Shown: in pieces, positions 7,720 to 15,271 of the stretch
How positions within the stretch are numbered: the first letter of the stretch is position 1
Layout: each line of letters opens with the position of its first letter
Assembly: GCA_004357415.1 (NCBI GenBank)
Contig: SMVY01000154.1
Span: 1-17,147, forward strand
DNA: 17,147 nucleotides
Direction of reading: 5' to 3'
Source of the DNA: Gemmatimonadota bacterium
GTDB taxonomy: Bacteria; Gemmatimonadota; Gemmatimonadetes; Gemmatimonadales; GWC2-71-9
Program-made: the position numbers and the translations under genes
Notes under the pieces: model-generated
The model's input: the letters and a program-made list of their open reading frames with translations, nothing else
The model's database searches: none
Told to the model about the DNA's origin: nothing

Positions 7720-8637
7720 CTAGTTCACGAAGGCGACGATCTCGTCGGCCACGAACGGCGCATGCGTGACGGGCAGCATGTGTGAGGCGCCGGGGACCTC
7801 CCGGTACACCGCGTTCGGGATTCGTCCGGCCAGGTATCGACCCATCGCCACGGGGGCCAGCCGGTCGTCCTCGGCGTGAATGATCAGTGTCGGTGTGCCG
7901 ATGCGCGTCGCATCGAAGTCGCCCACCTCGATTTCGGACAGCACTTCACCTTGGTAGGTCTGCACGGTGTCCCAGCGGGTGAACGCGGCGGCGAGGTCTT
8001 TCAACCACCAGTTGGGCTGTGCACCGCCGCTGAACGCCACGTCGCTGAGCGCGGCCTGCAAGGCTCGCGACACCGGCGGGACCGCGACGCGCCACCACAC
8101 CACCGGGGTCGAGTAGAGGATCTTCGCCGACAGCGGTACCGCCGGAGGCATGTCGTCGTCGGAGCTGGGCCCGCCGGATCCGATGAGCACGATGCGTCCG
8201 ACCCGGGGCGCATGCGCGACGTTCAGGGCCATGGCGCCGCCGTATGACCAGCCGACCAGGGTCACGTCGTTGAGGTCCATCGCCTCGAGCAACGCGAGCA
8301 GATCCTCGACGTTGGCGGACAGCGTAAACGGACCGGACGGGCGCGCATCGGAGTGGCCGTAGCCGACCCGATCGTAGGCGATGGTGCGCAGCCCCGCGGC
8401 ATTCAGAAGCGGGGTCAGTTCGCGCCAGTCGTAGGCAGTGCCGGGGAGGCCGTGCACCAGGACGACGGCCGGACCACTGCCCGCATCGAGTACGTTTACC
8501 GCCGTGTCCGGTGCCACGAATACCCGGGTGCCGGGTGCTGGCAGCGTGCGCGCTGGCTCCGGGAACGCCATGAACCAAAGCGGCGGCGCCGCGATCAGCA
8601 CGAACACCACCAACCCGACTGTCTTGAGGAACCTCAC
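7720..8637 (-). CDS. Alpha/beta hydrolase with N-terminal membrane anchor
   Basis: This protein has 305 residues from GTG 8637, with GGAGA 9 bases upstream. The frame is open to 8766, but that would run into the Rieske gene and put 43 unlikely residues before the membrane segment. Residues 7-24 (VGLVVFVLIAAPPLWFMA) form a signal anchor, so the enzyme should sit at the periplasmic face. The alpha/beta hydrolase core follows: oxyanion loop HGLPG (62-66), nucleophile elbow GWSYGG (S131), acid D257 or D258 in HAEDDRLAP, and H286 in GASHMLP. The triad is complete. The substrate is unknown; an ester or ring-cleavage product hydrolase would fit next to a Rieske oxygenase. It lies 73 bp after the Rieske gene and 25 bp before the MFS gene. 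Confidence 0.92.
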   Translation of the reverse strand: MRFLKTVGLVVFVLIAAPPLWFMAFPEPARTLPAPGTRVFVAPDTAVNVLDAGSGPAVVLVHGLPGTAYDWRELTPLLNAAGLRTIAYDRVGYGHSDARPSGPFTLSANVEDLLALLEAMDLNDVTLVGWSYGGAMALNVAHAPRVGRIVLIGSGGPSSDDDMPPAVPLSAKILYSTPVVWWRVAVPPVSRALQAALSDVAFSGGAQPNWWLKDLAAAFTRWDTVQTYQGEVLSEIEVGDFDATRIGTPTLIIHAEDDRLAPVAMGRYLAGRIPNAVYREVPGASHMLPVTHAPFVADEIVAFVN

Positions 8638-8710
8638 GATACGGTCTCCATCTGGGTGAAGCTGCCGAGACGAACTCAGGGTCGGCTCGGGGCAGGTCGG
8701 CGACGCTTCC

Positions 8711-10045
8711 TCACACACCCATATACTTTTCCCACCAATGGTGGAAATTGCGGATGCGCCGTTCATGGTGGGATATCCACAAACCCTTCATGCCGCGCGA
8801 GTGCAGGCCCCTTTGCACGCCCGCCAGGCAGGATGCATCTTGATCCAGCAACAACCCGGATGATTTTTCTCCGTGCCGGTAGAAGACGTGTTCGGGCCGC
8901 CCTTCCACGACACCGTCACCCAGTTCCACGAACAGGTCGACCGCACCCGCACGGGCATCCGCCGTGACTTCGCCTTTGGGCACCCGGTTGAAAATCATGC
9001 GGTCGAAGAACATTTTGTCCGGATCGGTTGGGTGCGGCCGGTGGCGGAACATCCACATCTGTTCACCGAACAGATTGAACGTGATGTTGGGGAAAATGTT
9101 GTAGTGATAATCAGCCGTCAGCTGGTCGTCCGTCAGGTTGGAGAAATCCAACCCGTTCTCGCTGGTCATCGCCCGCTTATGCGCAGCCACCGCGCCACGT
9201 AGAGTGGTGACATCGCCGTTGAAGCCCTCAACGGGGAAGCCTTCGGACTTCAGATAGTCAACCAGGGTGTCATTGAGAGCTTTATCGTCGCCAATTTTGC
9301 GGGGGCTGGGAATGTACATGGGCGCAATGAAGCGGGTATGGCGACCGTAAATGTCCATTTGCACGTTGACATCATCCGCGATGTCTTCCGATTCTGGATG
9401 CACTCCCCGAACATGGTAGGTCTCGGAGAAAATATCGACCGAGGTCTTCCAGTTGCAGTTCCATTCGACCGTCTCGTCGGCCACCAGCACCATGTCTTCA
9501 AATTCATAGGGCGCCAGATGCTCGGGTATGACCCCGAGATAGTCGATTAAGGGTTCAATGTCAGGGTCCATGGACACCCAGACGAAACCGCCCCAGGTCT
9601 CGCAACGCAGTTTCTGCAGGCCCAGTTCATCGGCGGGCGTCCCCTGGGGGAAGTCGTGCGCTTCGGGGATGTGTTTCAGGGTTCCATCCATGTGGTATTG
9701 CCACCCGTGAAACCCACACACCAGGTGATCCGCGTAGCCACAGCCGGCCGGTTTCAACTGGTTCCCGCGATGCTGACACACGTTGTAGAAGGCGCGGATA
9801 TCGCCATCCGCCGCACGCGTGACCAGGATGGATTCGCGCAGGTTTTCAAACACGAAATAGTCGCCGGGTTTCGCCACGTCACACACCGCACCGGCCAGCA
9901 ACCACGTCTTTGACCAGATATGTTCATCTTCCAACGTCAAAAACGCAGGGTCCGTATAGCGGTCAACCGGGATACGCTCTGCCCCCAGATCCGGATCGGG
10001 CGCCTTGTCCTGCGGCGTAAAGGTAAATGTGGACGACCGGTTCAT
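8711..10045 (-). CDS. Rieske non-haem iron oxygenase, large (alpha) subunit
   Basis: This protein has 444 residues. ATG 10045 is preferred, with GGAG upstream; an in-frame start at 10078 would overlap the previous gene. The Rieske [2Fe-2S] domain has C90-x-H92 (CQHRGN) and C110-x2-H113 (CGFHGW). The catalytic domain has D204 and H211/H216 in SVDIFSETYHVRGVH, plus a late aspartate in LDQDASCLAGVQRG that fits the third iron ligand. The ending (QRGLHSRGMKGLWISHHERRIRNFH) is typical of the ring-hydroxylating family that also includes choline and carnitine-type monooxygenases. It should insert oxygen into an aromatic or amine substrate using electrons from a reductase. No reductase or beta subunit gene is in the window, so it may be a homo-oligomer served from elsewhere. 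Confidence 0.95.
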   Translation of the reverse strand: MNRSSTFTFTPQDKAPDPDLGAERIPVDRYTDPAFLTLEDEHIWSKTWLLAGAVCDVAKPGDYFVFENLRESILVTRAADGDIRAFYNVCQHRGNQLKPAGCGYADHLVCGFHGWQYHMDGTLKHIPEAHDFPQGTPADELGLQKLRCETWGGFVWVSMDPDIEPLIDYLGVIPEHLAPYEFEDMVLVADETVEWNCNWKTSVDIFSETYHVRGVHPESEDIADDVNVQMDIYGRHTRFIAPMYIPSPRKIGDDKALNDTLVDYLKSEGFPVEGFNGDVTTLRGAVAAHKRAMTSENGLDFSNLTDDQLTADYHYNIFPNITFNLFGEQMWMFRHRPHPTDPDKMFFDRMIFNRVPKGEVTADARAGAVDLFVELGDGVVEGRPEHVFYRHGEKSSGLLLDQDASCLAGVQRGLHSRGMKGLWISHHERRIRNFHHWWEKYMGV

Positions 10046-10058
10046 CGTATCTGCTCCG

Positions 10059-10514
10059 TCACTGGGACTTGAGGTCATCCCATAACACCTGGCGCACCTG
10101 CGCTCTGCTGATAGAGAACAGGGTCACCAGCCCATTCACGTCCTCCGCCGATTTCCCCGCCTGTTGCAGCGCGGCCTTGTAGCTCAACGTTTCCGCATCA
10201 TATTCGGGCGATTCGACCCGCGCCCTGATCGCCAGCAACTCCTGCATCTCCTCACTGGCCAGTTCCCGCTTGAGGGTTTCAAGATCAGCCCACATCTTTG
10301 CGCGCTTGGCCGGCGTCGCGGCCACGAAGGCGCGCGACTGGATATCGAACATGCTTCCCTCAATTCGAAGGATCTGTAGCTCGGCCAGGTAACGCTCGGT
10401 TTCGGCATCCCGATCGCCCATGACCGTGAACGGGATCAGGGCCAGCAACAAGCTCGCGATCAGGACCCGAGTGGGTCGACGGTTCGAGCGCCCTGGGCGA
10501 GGTGACTTGTGCAT
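10059..10514 (-). CDS. Small exported or membrane-anchored protein of unknown function
   Basis: This protein has 151 residues from ATG 10514, with GAGAGG about 9 bases upstream. A longer frame to 10637 exists but would overlap the cytochrome gene and lacks a reason. The N-terminus is strongly basic (RSNRRPTR), followed by a hydrophobic segment at about 17-32, so it is a signal peptide or anchor. The rest is charged and predicted mostly helical (AETERYLAELQILRIEG and KMWADLETLKRELASEEM could form coiled coils). I recognise no family. It lies between the soxD-type gene (55 bp gap) and the Rieske gene (13 bp gap), so it should be made together with them; a periplasmic accessory role is only a guess. 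Confidence 0.75.
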   Translation of the reverse strand: MHKSPRPGRSNRRPTRVLIASLLLALIPFTVMGDRDAETERYLAELQILRIEGSMFDIQSRAFVAATPAKRAKMWADLETLKRELASEEMQELLAIRARVESPEYDAETLSYKAALQQAGKSAEDVNGLVTLFSISRAQVRQVLWDDLKSQ

Positions 10515-10569
10515 GCGCGAATGCCTCTCGATAGGCCACCAGTATAGCCAACCGGAGCCAGGCGCCACA

Positions 10570-11118
10570 TCAGTCGGGGTAAACTCGAACGAATCCCTCA
10601 CGGTTGGGCATGCGCACCAGAGGCAGCGTCGTCGCACTCATCGCATCGTGCTCACCAACGATGTCGTTGAGGTAGAGCAGGTAGGCCGTGACGGCGTAGA
10701 CCTCGTCGTCGTCGAGGGCGCCGGGGGTCTGATAGGGCATTGCCCGACGGACATAGTCGAACAGGGTGGTGGCGTACGGCCAGTAGCTGCCGACGGTTTT
10801 GATCGGGCGTGAGCTGGCGAGCGACCCCGCGCCCCCCACGAGCCTGTCGTTGATCCCGCCCGTGCCTTCTTCACCGTGACACGCCATGCACCGGATCTGG
10901 TACACCGTTTGCCCCGCGACCGCGTCGCCCAACCCCGGCGGCAACCCGTCGCCGTTCGGCATGATGGAAACCTGCGTTGCCTGGAGTTCCGCTTCAGACA
11001 GGGCGACGCCGAGACCGGGCGCGCTTTCGGCGAGTGCCGCGCCCACCCCCGAGGCACAACACGCGCCTATTGAACAACGGATAACCCAACGGAGGAGCCG
11101 CCGACTAAACGTAGACAT
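10570..11118 (-). CDS. soxD: Single-haem cytochrome c, SoxD/SorB-type partner of the SoxC-like dehydrogenase
   Basis: This protein has 182 residues from ATG 11118. The start overlaps the last 14 bases of soxC, which indicates translational coupling. Residues 1-30 form an export signal. One class I haem c site is seen: C77-M-A-C80-H81, with M127 in RRAMPYQTP as likely sixth ligand. The sequence around it (GLPPGLGDAVAGQ, KTVGSYWPYATTLFDYVRRAMP, TAYLLYLNDIV) is characteristic of the cytochrome domain of sulfane/sulfite dehydrogenase SoxD. Classical SoxD of Paracoccus is about twice as long with two haems; this one-haem form resembles the subunit of stand-alone sulfite dehydrogenases. It would accept electrons from the molybdenum centre in the periplasm. 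Confidence 0.9.
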   Translation of the reverse strand: MSTFSRRLLRWVIRCSIGACCASGVGAALAESAPGLGVALSEAELQATQVSIMPNGDGLPPGLGDAVAGQTVYQIRCMACHGEEGTGGINDRLVGGAGSLASSRPIKTVGSYWPYATTLFDYVRRAMPYQTPGALDDDEVYAVTAYLLYLNDIVGEHDAMSATTLPLVRMPNREGFVRVYPD

Positions 11119-12370
11119 TGGTCACGTCCCCGTTGCTGGCGACATGCCAGGCCTGGATCATGTTGCAGTGGTATGACGTCGACGGTCCGTTGTCTTCGAG
11201 ATAGGCCGCGCGCGCGGGTTGCACCTTGCCCGCCTCGTCGATCGCGCGGCTCATGAGCGAGGTGGGGCCGCCGTCCCAGCGCCACGCGGCGCGAAACCGG
11301 GTAAGACACTTGCTCATCACGGGCTCGTCGAGCGCCGCCTCCGCCCAGCTCTTGCCGCTGTCCGCCGACACCTCCACCCGGGCGATCTTGCCACGTCCAG
11401 ACCAGGCGATGCCCGAGATCTGGTATAGCCCGGGCTGGTGCAGAACAAGCCCCGGCGACGGGCTGGTGATGACCGATTTCACGGCCATGTCGAAGGTGAA
11501 CATTCGGGCCGTGCCATCGGGTTGCAGGTCGGTGTACTTGGAGGTCTCGTCCCTGGTCATCGCCGGTCGTGCGGTGACCGCGATTCTGCGCAGCCACTTG
11601 ATGCTCATGTTGCCTTCGTAGCCGGGCAGAAACAGACGCGCCGGGTAGCCGTTCTCCGGACGCAGCCGTTCGCCGTTCTGGTACAGGGCGACCAGCGCAT
11701 CGTCGAATGCCTTCGCCAGCGGAACGCTGCGACTCATCATGGCCGCGTCGCCGCCCTCCGCCACCAGCCAGCGCCCCTGGGTGGTCACGCCCGCCTCATC
11801 GAGCAGAATCGACAGCGGTACGCCTGTCCACTCGCTGGCCGAGACCAGGCCGTGAATTTCTCCGCAGCCGAGCGGCGCCGCTGTTCGATTGAGCAAAGCC
11901 CGGCTGTTGCCCGAGCACTCCAGGAACTGGGTGCGCGTCACCATGGGGTAGCGGACCAGCGACTCCAAGTTGAACTTGAGCGGCCGCTCCACCAGTCCGT
12001 GGATCAAGAGCTGGTACTGGTCCGGATCGATATCGGGAACTCCGCTGTGGTGGCGTTCGAAGTGCAATCCGCTCGGGGTGATCACGCCGTTGAGGTACTC
12101 GAGCGGCGTACGCGACGCGCCGCTGCCGGTGGTACCGGGTTGTGACACACCGAAGCCAATGCGTCCGACCGAAGATTCGTACTCCGACGGCGCGCCGTAG
12201 CGGCTCATGGGACGCCCCGGTGCCTTCATCCATGCTGCGCGCGTGGCGGCCGCGGGTTGCGCGGTGAGCAGTGCGGACCCACCGACGAGACCGGCGCCGG
12301 CCTTCAGGAACAAGCGTCGATGCATCAAACCGTTAGCGGCCGCGCTGAGGGGTGTTAATGGGTTCGGCAT
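11105..12370 (-). CDS. soxC: SoxC-type sulfite/sulfane dehydrogenase, molybdenum-cofactor subunit
   Basis: This protein has 421 residues from ATG 12370, with AGGAG about 7 bases upstream. A longer frame to 12514 is rejected because it would overlap the divergent doxX gene and bury the signal. The Tat signal is HRRLFLKAGAGLVGGSALL from residue 17. The sulfite-oxidase fold molybdopterin domain contains FLECSGNS, whose C152 is the molybdenum ligand, and GCGEIHGLVSASEWTGVPL. The C-terminal Mo-co dimerisation domain holds VITSPSPG and IARVEVSADSGKSW. These features and the length match SoxC. The enzyme oxidises protein-bound sulfane sulfur or free sulfite in the periplasm and passes electrons to the cytochrome encoded next. 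No soxXYZAB genes occur here, so free sulfite or another small sulfur compound is more likely as substrate. Confidence 0.94.
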   Translation of the reverse strand: MPNPLTPLSAAANGLMHRRLFLKAGAGLVGGSALLTAQPAAATRAAWMKAPGRPMSRYGAPSEYESSVGRIGFGVSQPGTTGSGASRTPLEYLNGVITPSGLHFERHHSGVPDIDPDQYQLLIHGLVERPLKFNLESLVRYPMVTRTQFLECSGNSRALLNRTAAPLGCGEIHGLVSASEWTGVPLSILLDEAGVTTQGRWLVAEGGDAAMMSRSVPLAKAFDDALVALYQNGERLRPENGYPARLFLPGYEGNMSIKWLRRIAVTARPAMTRDETSKYTDLQPDGTARMFTFDMAVKSVITSPSPGLVLHQPGLYQISGIAWSGRGKIARVEVSADSGKSWAEAALDEPVMSKCLTRFRAAWRWDGGPTSLMSRAIDEAGKVQPARAAYLEDNGPSTSYHCNMIQAWHVASNGDVTNVYV

Positions 12371-12424
12371 GCGCTGCTCCTGAGTGTTAGGCTGATCCGG
12401 CCTAATCAAATCGGGGAGATGACC
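12371..12424. promoter_or_regulatory. Shared divergent control region of soxC and doxX, with inverted repeat at 12387-12405
   Basis: Only 54 bp separate the start codons of soxC (leftward) and doxX (rightward), so promoters for both must overlap here. In its centre lies a perfect inverted repeat, TTAGGC, seven bases, GCCTAA (12387-12405). It has the shape of an operator for a dimeric regulator that could control both genes at once. Both ribosome sites flank it. No clear -35/-10 pair can be named. Confidence 0.5.
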
Positions 12425-12826
12425 ATGGCACAATTCATGACGCCTTACACGGCCCAAACGTATGCTGCGCTGCGCGTCGTGGTGGGGTTCTCGTTTCTCT
12501 TGCATGGCAGTCAAAAGCTGTTCAGTTTTCCGTTGCCCGCAATGGAAGGTATCCCTTCATTCATTCTATATTCCGCCGGTCCAATCGAGCTTGTGGGCGG
12601 CGCGCTGGTGATGATCGGTCTGTTTACGCGCTGGGCTGCCTTCGTCGCCAGCGGAACCATGGCGGTGGCGTATTGGATGGCCCATGGTATGAATGCGCTG
12701 TTTCCCATGCAGAATGGTGGCGAATTGGCGGTGCTGTATTGCTTTGCGTTCTTGTTCATCGCGGCCAACGGCAGCGGCATCTGGAGCGTAGATGGAGCGA
12801 GGACGTCGACCGCATCAGCTAGCTAA
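12425..12826 (+). CDS. DoxX family membrane protein
   Basis: This protein has 133 residues. ATG 12425 is preferred over ATG 12419 because GGGGAG lies at proper spacing only for the former. There are four hydrophobic segments. The first carries the DoxX signature (RVVVGFSFLLHGSQKLF, residues 17-33); a second family-like stretch is IELVGGALVMIGLFTRWAA. DoxX/DoxD proteins are small quinone-linked inner-membrane proteins; some are part of thiosulfate:quinone oxidoreductase, and others act in redox stress with SseA/SodA. Divergence from soxC over a shared control region makes a link to sulfur oxidation attractive here, but DoxX proteins are widespread and many have no known role. Confidence 0.9.
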   Translation: MAQFMTPYTAQTYAALRVVVGFSFLLHGSQKLFSFPLPAMEGIPSFILYSAGPIELVGGALVMIGLFTRWAAFVASGTMAVAYWMAHGMNALFPMQNGGELAVLYCFAFLFIAANGSGIWSVDGARTSTASAS

Positions 12827-12927
12827 CAATCGGATGGTTGAGCTTGCCCCTGGGGACGCATGGCAGTCGGGCCACCAGCTGCACACGCTTGAAGGCGACT
12901 GGCTCTGATGAACCGGGGGGTGGCGTA

Positions 12928-13341
12928 ATGGCTGGGAAGGTAGTGCTCGAAGAGCTCCTCACCGAGCTCATCGCGTGCCGAGGGGCCTTCATTCTCGAGA
13001 ACGCTCACGGCTCGATGGAGCTCCGGGGCGACGATCTCTATCTGAGCCCGACCGAGGAATGGATCACCGTCTACCATGAGGGCGCCTCCAGTCCGGAATC
13101 GCAGAGCCACCTGCACCTGCGACGTGCAATGCTGCGCTCGGCTCGAATTGCCCGGGAGCCCGAGGAGACACCGCATCTGCAGTTCTTTCAGACGCCGGAG
13201 CCGTCGGGGGAATCCACCCTCGTCTGGTACTTCCCGAGCTTCTACGATTACCGGAACGGAAAGGCGGACGTCCCGGAGAACCGGAAAATCTACGACGCCT
13301 TCGTCGATGCCCACGGCACTGAGTTTGCGATCGTCGGCTGA
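12928..13341 (+). CDS. Uncharacterised cytoplasmic protein, first gene of the nitroreductase cluster
   Basis: This protein has 137 residues from ATG 12928. A G-rich ribosome site (GGGGGGTGG) ends about 7 bases upstream, and the preceding frame up to 12838 lacks coding character. There is no signal peptide or membrane segment. Visible features are ILENAHGSMELRGDDLYL, EEWITVYHEG, SHLHLRRA, and an aromatic run LVWYFPSFYDYRNG (98-111). The alternating pattern suggests a compact beta-rich single domain. Paired histidines (H61, H63) and the aromatic patch could bind a small ligand, but I do not recognise a family. It lies 74 bp before the next cluster gene. Co-transcription is likely though an internal promoter is possible. 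Confidence 0.75.
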   Translation: MAGKVVLEELLTELIACRGAFILENAHGSMELRGDDLYLSPTEEWITVYHEGASSPESQSHLHLRRAMLRSARIAREPEETPHLQFFQTPEPSGESTLVWYFPSFYDYRNGKADVPENRKIYDAFVDAHGTEFAIVG

Positions 13342-13361
13342 AGGCCGCCTCACGCGTGCGG

Positions 13362-13370
13362 TGCTAATAT
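13362..13370 (+). promoter_or_regulatory. Possible extended -10 promoter element
   Basis: TGCTAATAT at 13362-13370 has the TGn plus -10-like hexamer form of an extended -10 promoter, about 45 bases before the ATG at 13416. No good -35 is seen. It could give the second to fourth cluster genes a promoter of their own. Confidence 0.3.
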
Positions 13371-13415
13371 CCATTGGAGGGTTGCAAACACCGTGTGACC
13401 CTCAGGGGGAGCGCC

Positions 13416-13676
13416 ATGACCGATTTAGAGAAAGCCCTGCTGGACCCGACGATGGTGTACACAGATCCGAGCGACGTCGTTGCCGACCAGAGTCTGACCC
13501 GCGATCAGCAGATCGAGATCCTGCGCCGGTGGGAATACGACGCTCGTGAGCTGGAGGTGGCGGAGGAGGAGGCCGGCATGACGGTGCTTCGCCCCGAGAT
13601 GTTCGATCTGGTGCTCCAGGCATTGCACACCCTCGGTGCGGAACGCGATACGGAGCACACGCCGCCGACCAAATAG
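13416..13676 (+). CDS. Small acidic protein of unknown function, second gene of the nitroreductase cluster
   Basis: This protein has 86 residues from ATG 13416, with GGGGGAG 5 bases upstream. It is acidic and predicted helical: EKALLDPTMVYTDP, then LTRDQQIEILRRWEYDARELEVAEEE (residues 28-53) as one long amphipathic helix, then EMFDLVLQALHTLG. I recall similar short proteins with an IEILRRWEYDARE-like core being annotated only as hypothetical in Proteobacteria, so a conserved family is likely, but no function is known to me. It has no leader/core layout or Cys/Ser/Thr-rich tail, so it is a poor candidate for a modified-peptide precursor. The nitroreductase gene starts only 7 bases after its stop, so the two are translationally coupled. 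Confidence 0.8.
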   Translation: MTDLEKALLDPTMVYTDPSDVVADQSLTRDQQIEILRRWEYDARELEVAEEEAGMTVLRPEMFDLVLQALHTLGAERDTEHTPPTK

Positions 13677-13683
13677 ACTGGAT

Positions 13684-15246
13684 ATGGAAACTGCCCTTCG
13701 TTATCACGAGGCGACCAACCACAGTCAGGCCAAGCTGCGTCGCGACTCACACGTGCTCGACTGGAGCAACCAACCCCGGCCGTTCAAGATCTATCGCGAC
13801 GTCGAGTCCGTAGCCTTGCCCGCCGATCCGGATGTTCTGGCGGCCGCGACGCAACCGTTGCTCGACCTCATGGGGACGCCGCCCACCGATACCGGGGATC
13901 CAGGTGTCGGTGAACGGATTCCGGATCTCGATGTGCTCGCGCGGACCCTCTACCTCGCTGCGGGGGTGATCAAGCGCAAGCGTCTTGCCGGTGGCGGCGA
14001 GATGCGCTTTCGCGCCTATCCGAACACCGGGGCGCTCTATCACATCGATCTCTATCTTGTGACCGGCGAGCTGCCGGGACTTCCGGCCGGCGTGTATCAC
14101 TTCGGGCCCCACGATTTCGCGCTGCACCGGCTGCGCGCAGGCGACTACCGTGCGGTGCTGGCGGAAGCCTCCGGCATGGAGGCACGGATCGCTCGGGCTC
14201 CTGCCGTCCTGGTGAGTGCGTCCACCTATTGGCGAAACGCCTGGAAATACCAGGCAAGGGCCTACCGGCATTGCTTCTGGGATGCGGGCACCTTGCACGC
14301 CAATCTGCTCGCCGCAGCGGATGCCGAGTTGTTGCAGCCCAGGGTCGTGCTCGGTTTCGTCGACGCAGGCGTCGCCGCATTGCTGGGGCTGGATACGGCC
14401 CGTGAAGCGCCGCTCACACTCGTACCGCTCGGCGGCACCAAGACGCCCATACCCTCGGCTCCGCCCATGCCGACCCTGGCGCTTCCGACCGAAACGCTGT
14501 CGCGCTCGGAAGTCGACTACCCGGCGATTCGTGAGATGCAGCAAGCGTCGTCGCTGGTGGATCCGGCGGCCGTGGCAGCGTGGCGAAGTCCGCTGACTAT
14601 CCCGCCATCGAACGTAACGCGCGCAACGTTGCGCCCGCTTGCGTCGATGGAAGACGCCGACCTGACGCGGCGCTCGCTCATCGAGGTGATTCGCAGGCGC
14701 GGATCTACCCGTGCATTCGATCGCACTCGCGCGATCGCGTTCCCCGCACTGTGCGCGGTGCTCGACCACGCCACGCGAGGCGTGGCCGCGGACATTCTGG
14801 CGCCTGGGTCGACGTTGCTGGATCACTACCTGATCGTGCACGCGGTCGAAGGGCTCGCGCCGGGTGCCTACTATTACCGGCGCGAGGAGCGTTCCCTGGA
14901 GCTGCTGCGCGCAGGGGATTTCCGCGCGATCGCCGCGCGGCTGGACCTTGGCCAGGCCCTGGCGGGTGACGCGGCCGTGAACGTCTACTCCCTCTGCGCA
15001 CTGTCGGCGGTGCTTGGACAGCTTGGCAACCGCGGCTATCGCGCAGCACAGCTCGAGGGGGGCATTATCGGGGGTCGCATGTATCTGGGCGCCTACGCTC
15101 AGGGGTTCGGAGCGACTGGACTCACCTTTTTCGATGACGAGGTGACGGAGTTCTTCTCGCCCCACGCGGCGGGCAAGAGCGTTATGTTTCTGGTCGCGCT
15201 CGGCTATCCGGATCGTGTGGCACTGGGGCTCGATCGGGAACGGTGA
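13684..15246 (+). CDS. SagB/ThcOx-type tandem nitroreductase-fold dehydrogenase
   Basis: This protein has 520 residues from ATG 13684. The ribosome site is weak, so coupling to the preceding gene (stop 7 bases upstream) is likely. The N-terminus YHEATNHSQAKLRRDSHVLDWSNQPRPFKIY carries the YH-x-x-T-x-HS...LDW-x-x-QP-x-PFK signature of SagB-family proteins. Two nitroreductase-like FMN domains follow. The first (about 85-255) has FRAYPNTGALYHIDLYLV and YRHCFWDAGTLHANLLAAA. The second (about 325-515) has RRRGSTRAF, LDHYLIVHAVEGLAPGAYYY and a GIIGGRMYLGAYAQGFGATGLTFFDDEV ending. Characterised relatives oxidise azolines to azoles in peptide natural products, but many SagB-like proteins sit outside such clusters, and no YcaO or precursor gene is seen here. 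Length matches fused two-domain members. FMN binding is expected. Confidence 0.9.
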   Translation: METALRYHEATNHSQAKLRRDSHVLDWSNQPRPFKIYRDVESVALPADPDVLAAATQPLLDLMGTPPTDTGDPGVGERIPDLDVLARTLYLAAGVIKRKRLAGGGEMRFRAYPNTGALYHIDLYLVTGELPGLPAGVYHFGPHDFALHRLRAGDYRAVLAEASGMEARIARAPAVLVSASTYWRNAWKYQARAYRHCFWDAGTLHANLLAAADAELLQPRVVLGFVDAGVAALLGLDTAREAPLTLVPLGGTKTPIPSAPPMPTLALPTETLSRSEVDYPAIREMQQASSLVDPAAVAAWRSPLTIPPSNVTRATLRPLASMEDADLTRRSLIEVIRRRGSTRAFDRTRAIAFPALCAVLDHATRGVAADILAPGSTLLDHYLIVHAVEGLAPGAYYYRREERSLELLRAGDFRAIAARLDLGQALAGDAAVNVYSLCALSAVLGQLGNRGYRAAQLEGGIIGGRMYLGAYAQGFGATGLTFFDDEVTEFFSPHAAGKSVMFLVALGYPDRVALGLDRER

Positions 15247-15271
15247 GGATGCACGGAGGGAGGATTAGTTC

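Noticed and set aside
12838..12927. Extended N-terminus for the 137-residue protein
   Set aside because: The extra 30 residues have no coding character, and the G-rich ribosome site is placed for ATG 12928.
13416..13676. Modified-peptide (RiPP) precursor for the SagB-like enzyme
   Set aside because: The 86-residue product is acidic and helical, with no cleavage motif and no Cys/Ser/Thr-rich core; no YcaO gene is present.
13747..15165. Long minus-strand ORF (472 codons) opposite the nitroreductase gene
   Set aside because: It mirrors a clearly recognisable SagB-type gene, is rich in arginine and histidine, and shows no domain. Long antisense frames are expected in GC-rich DNA.
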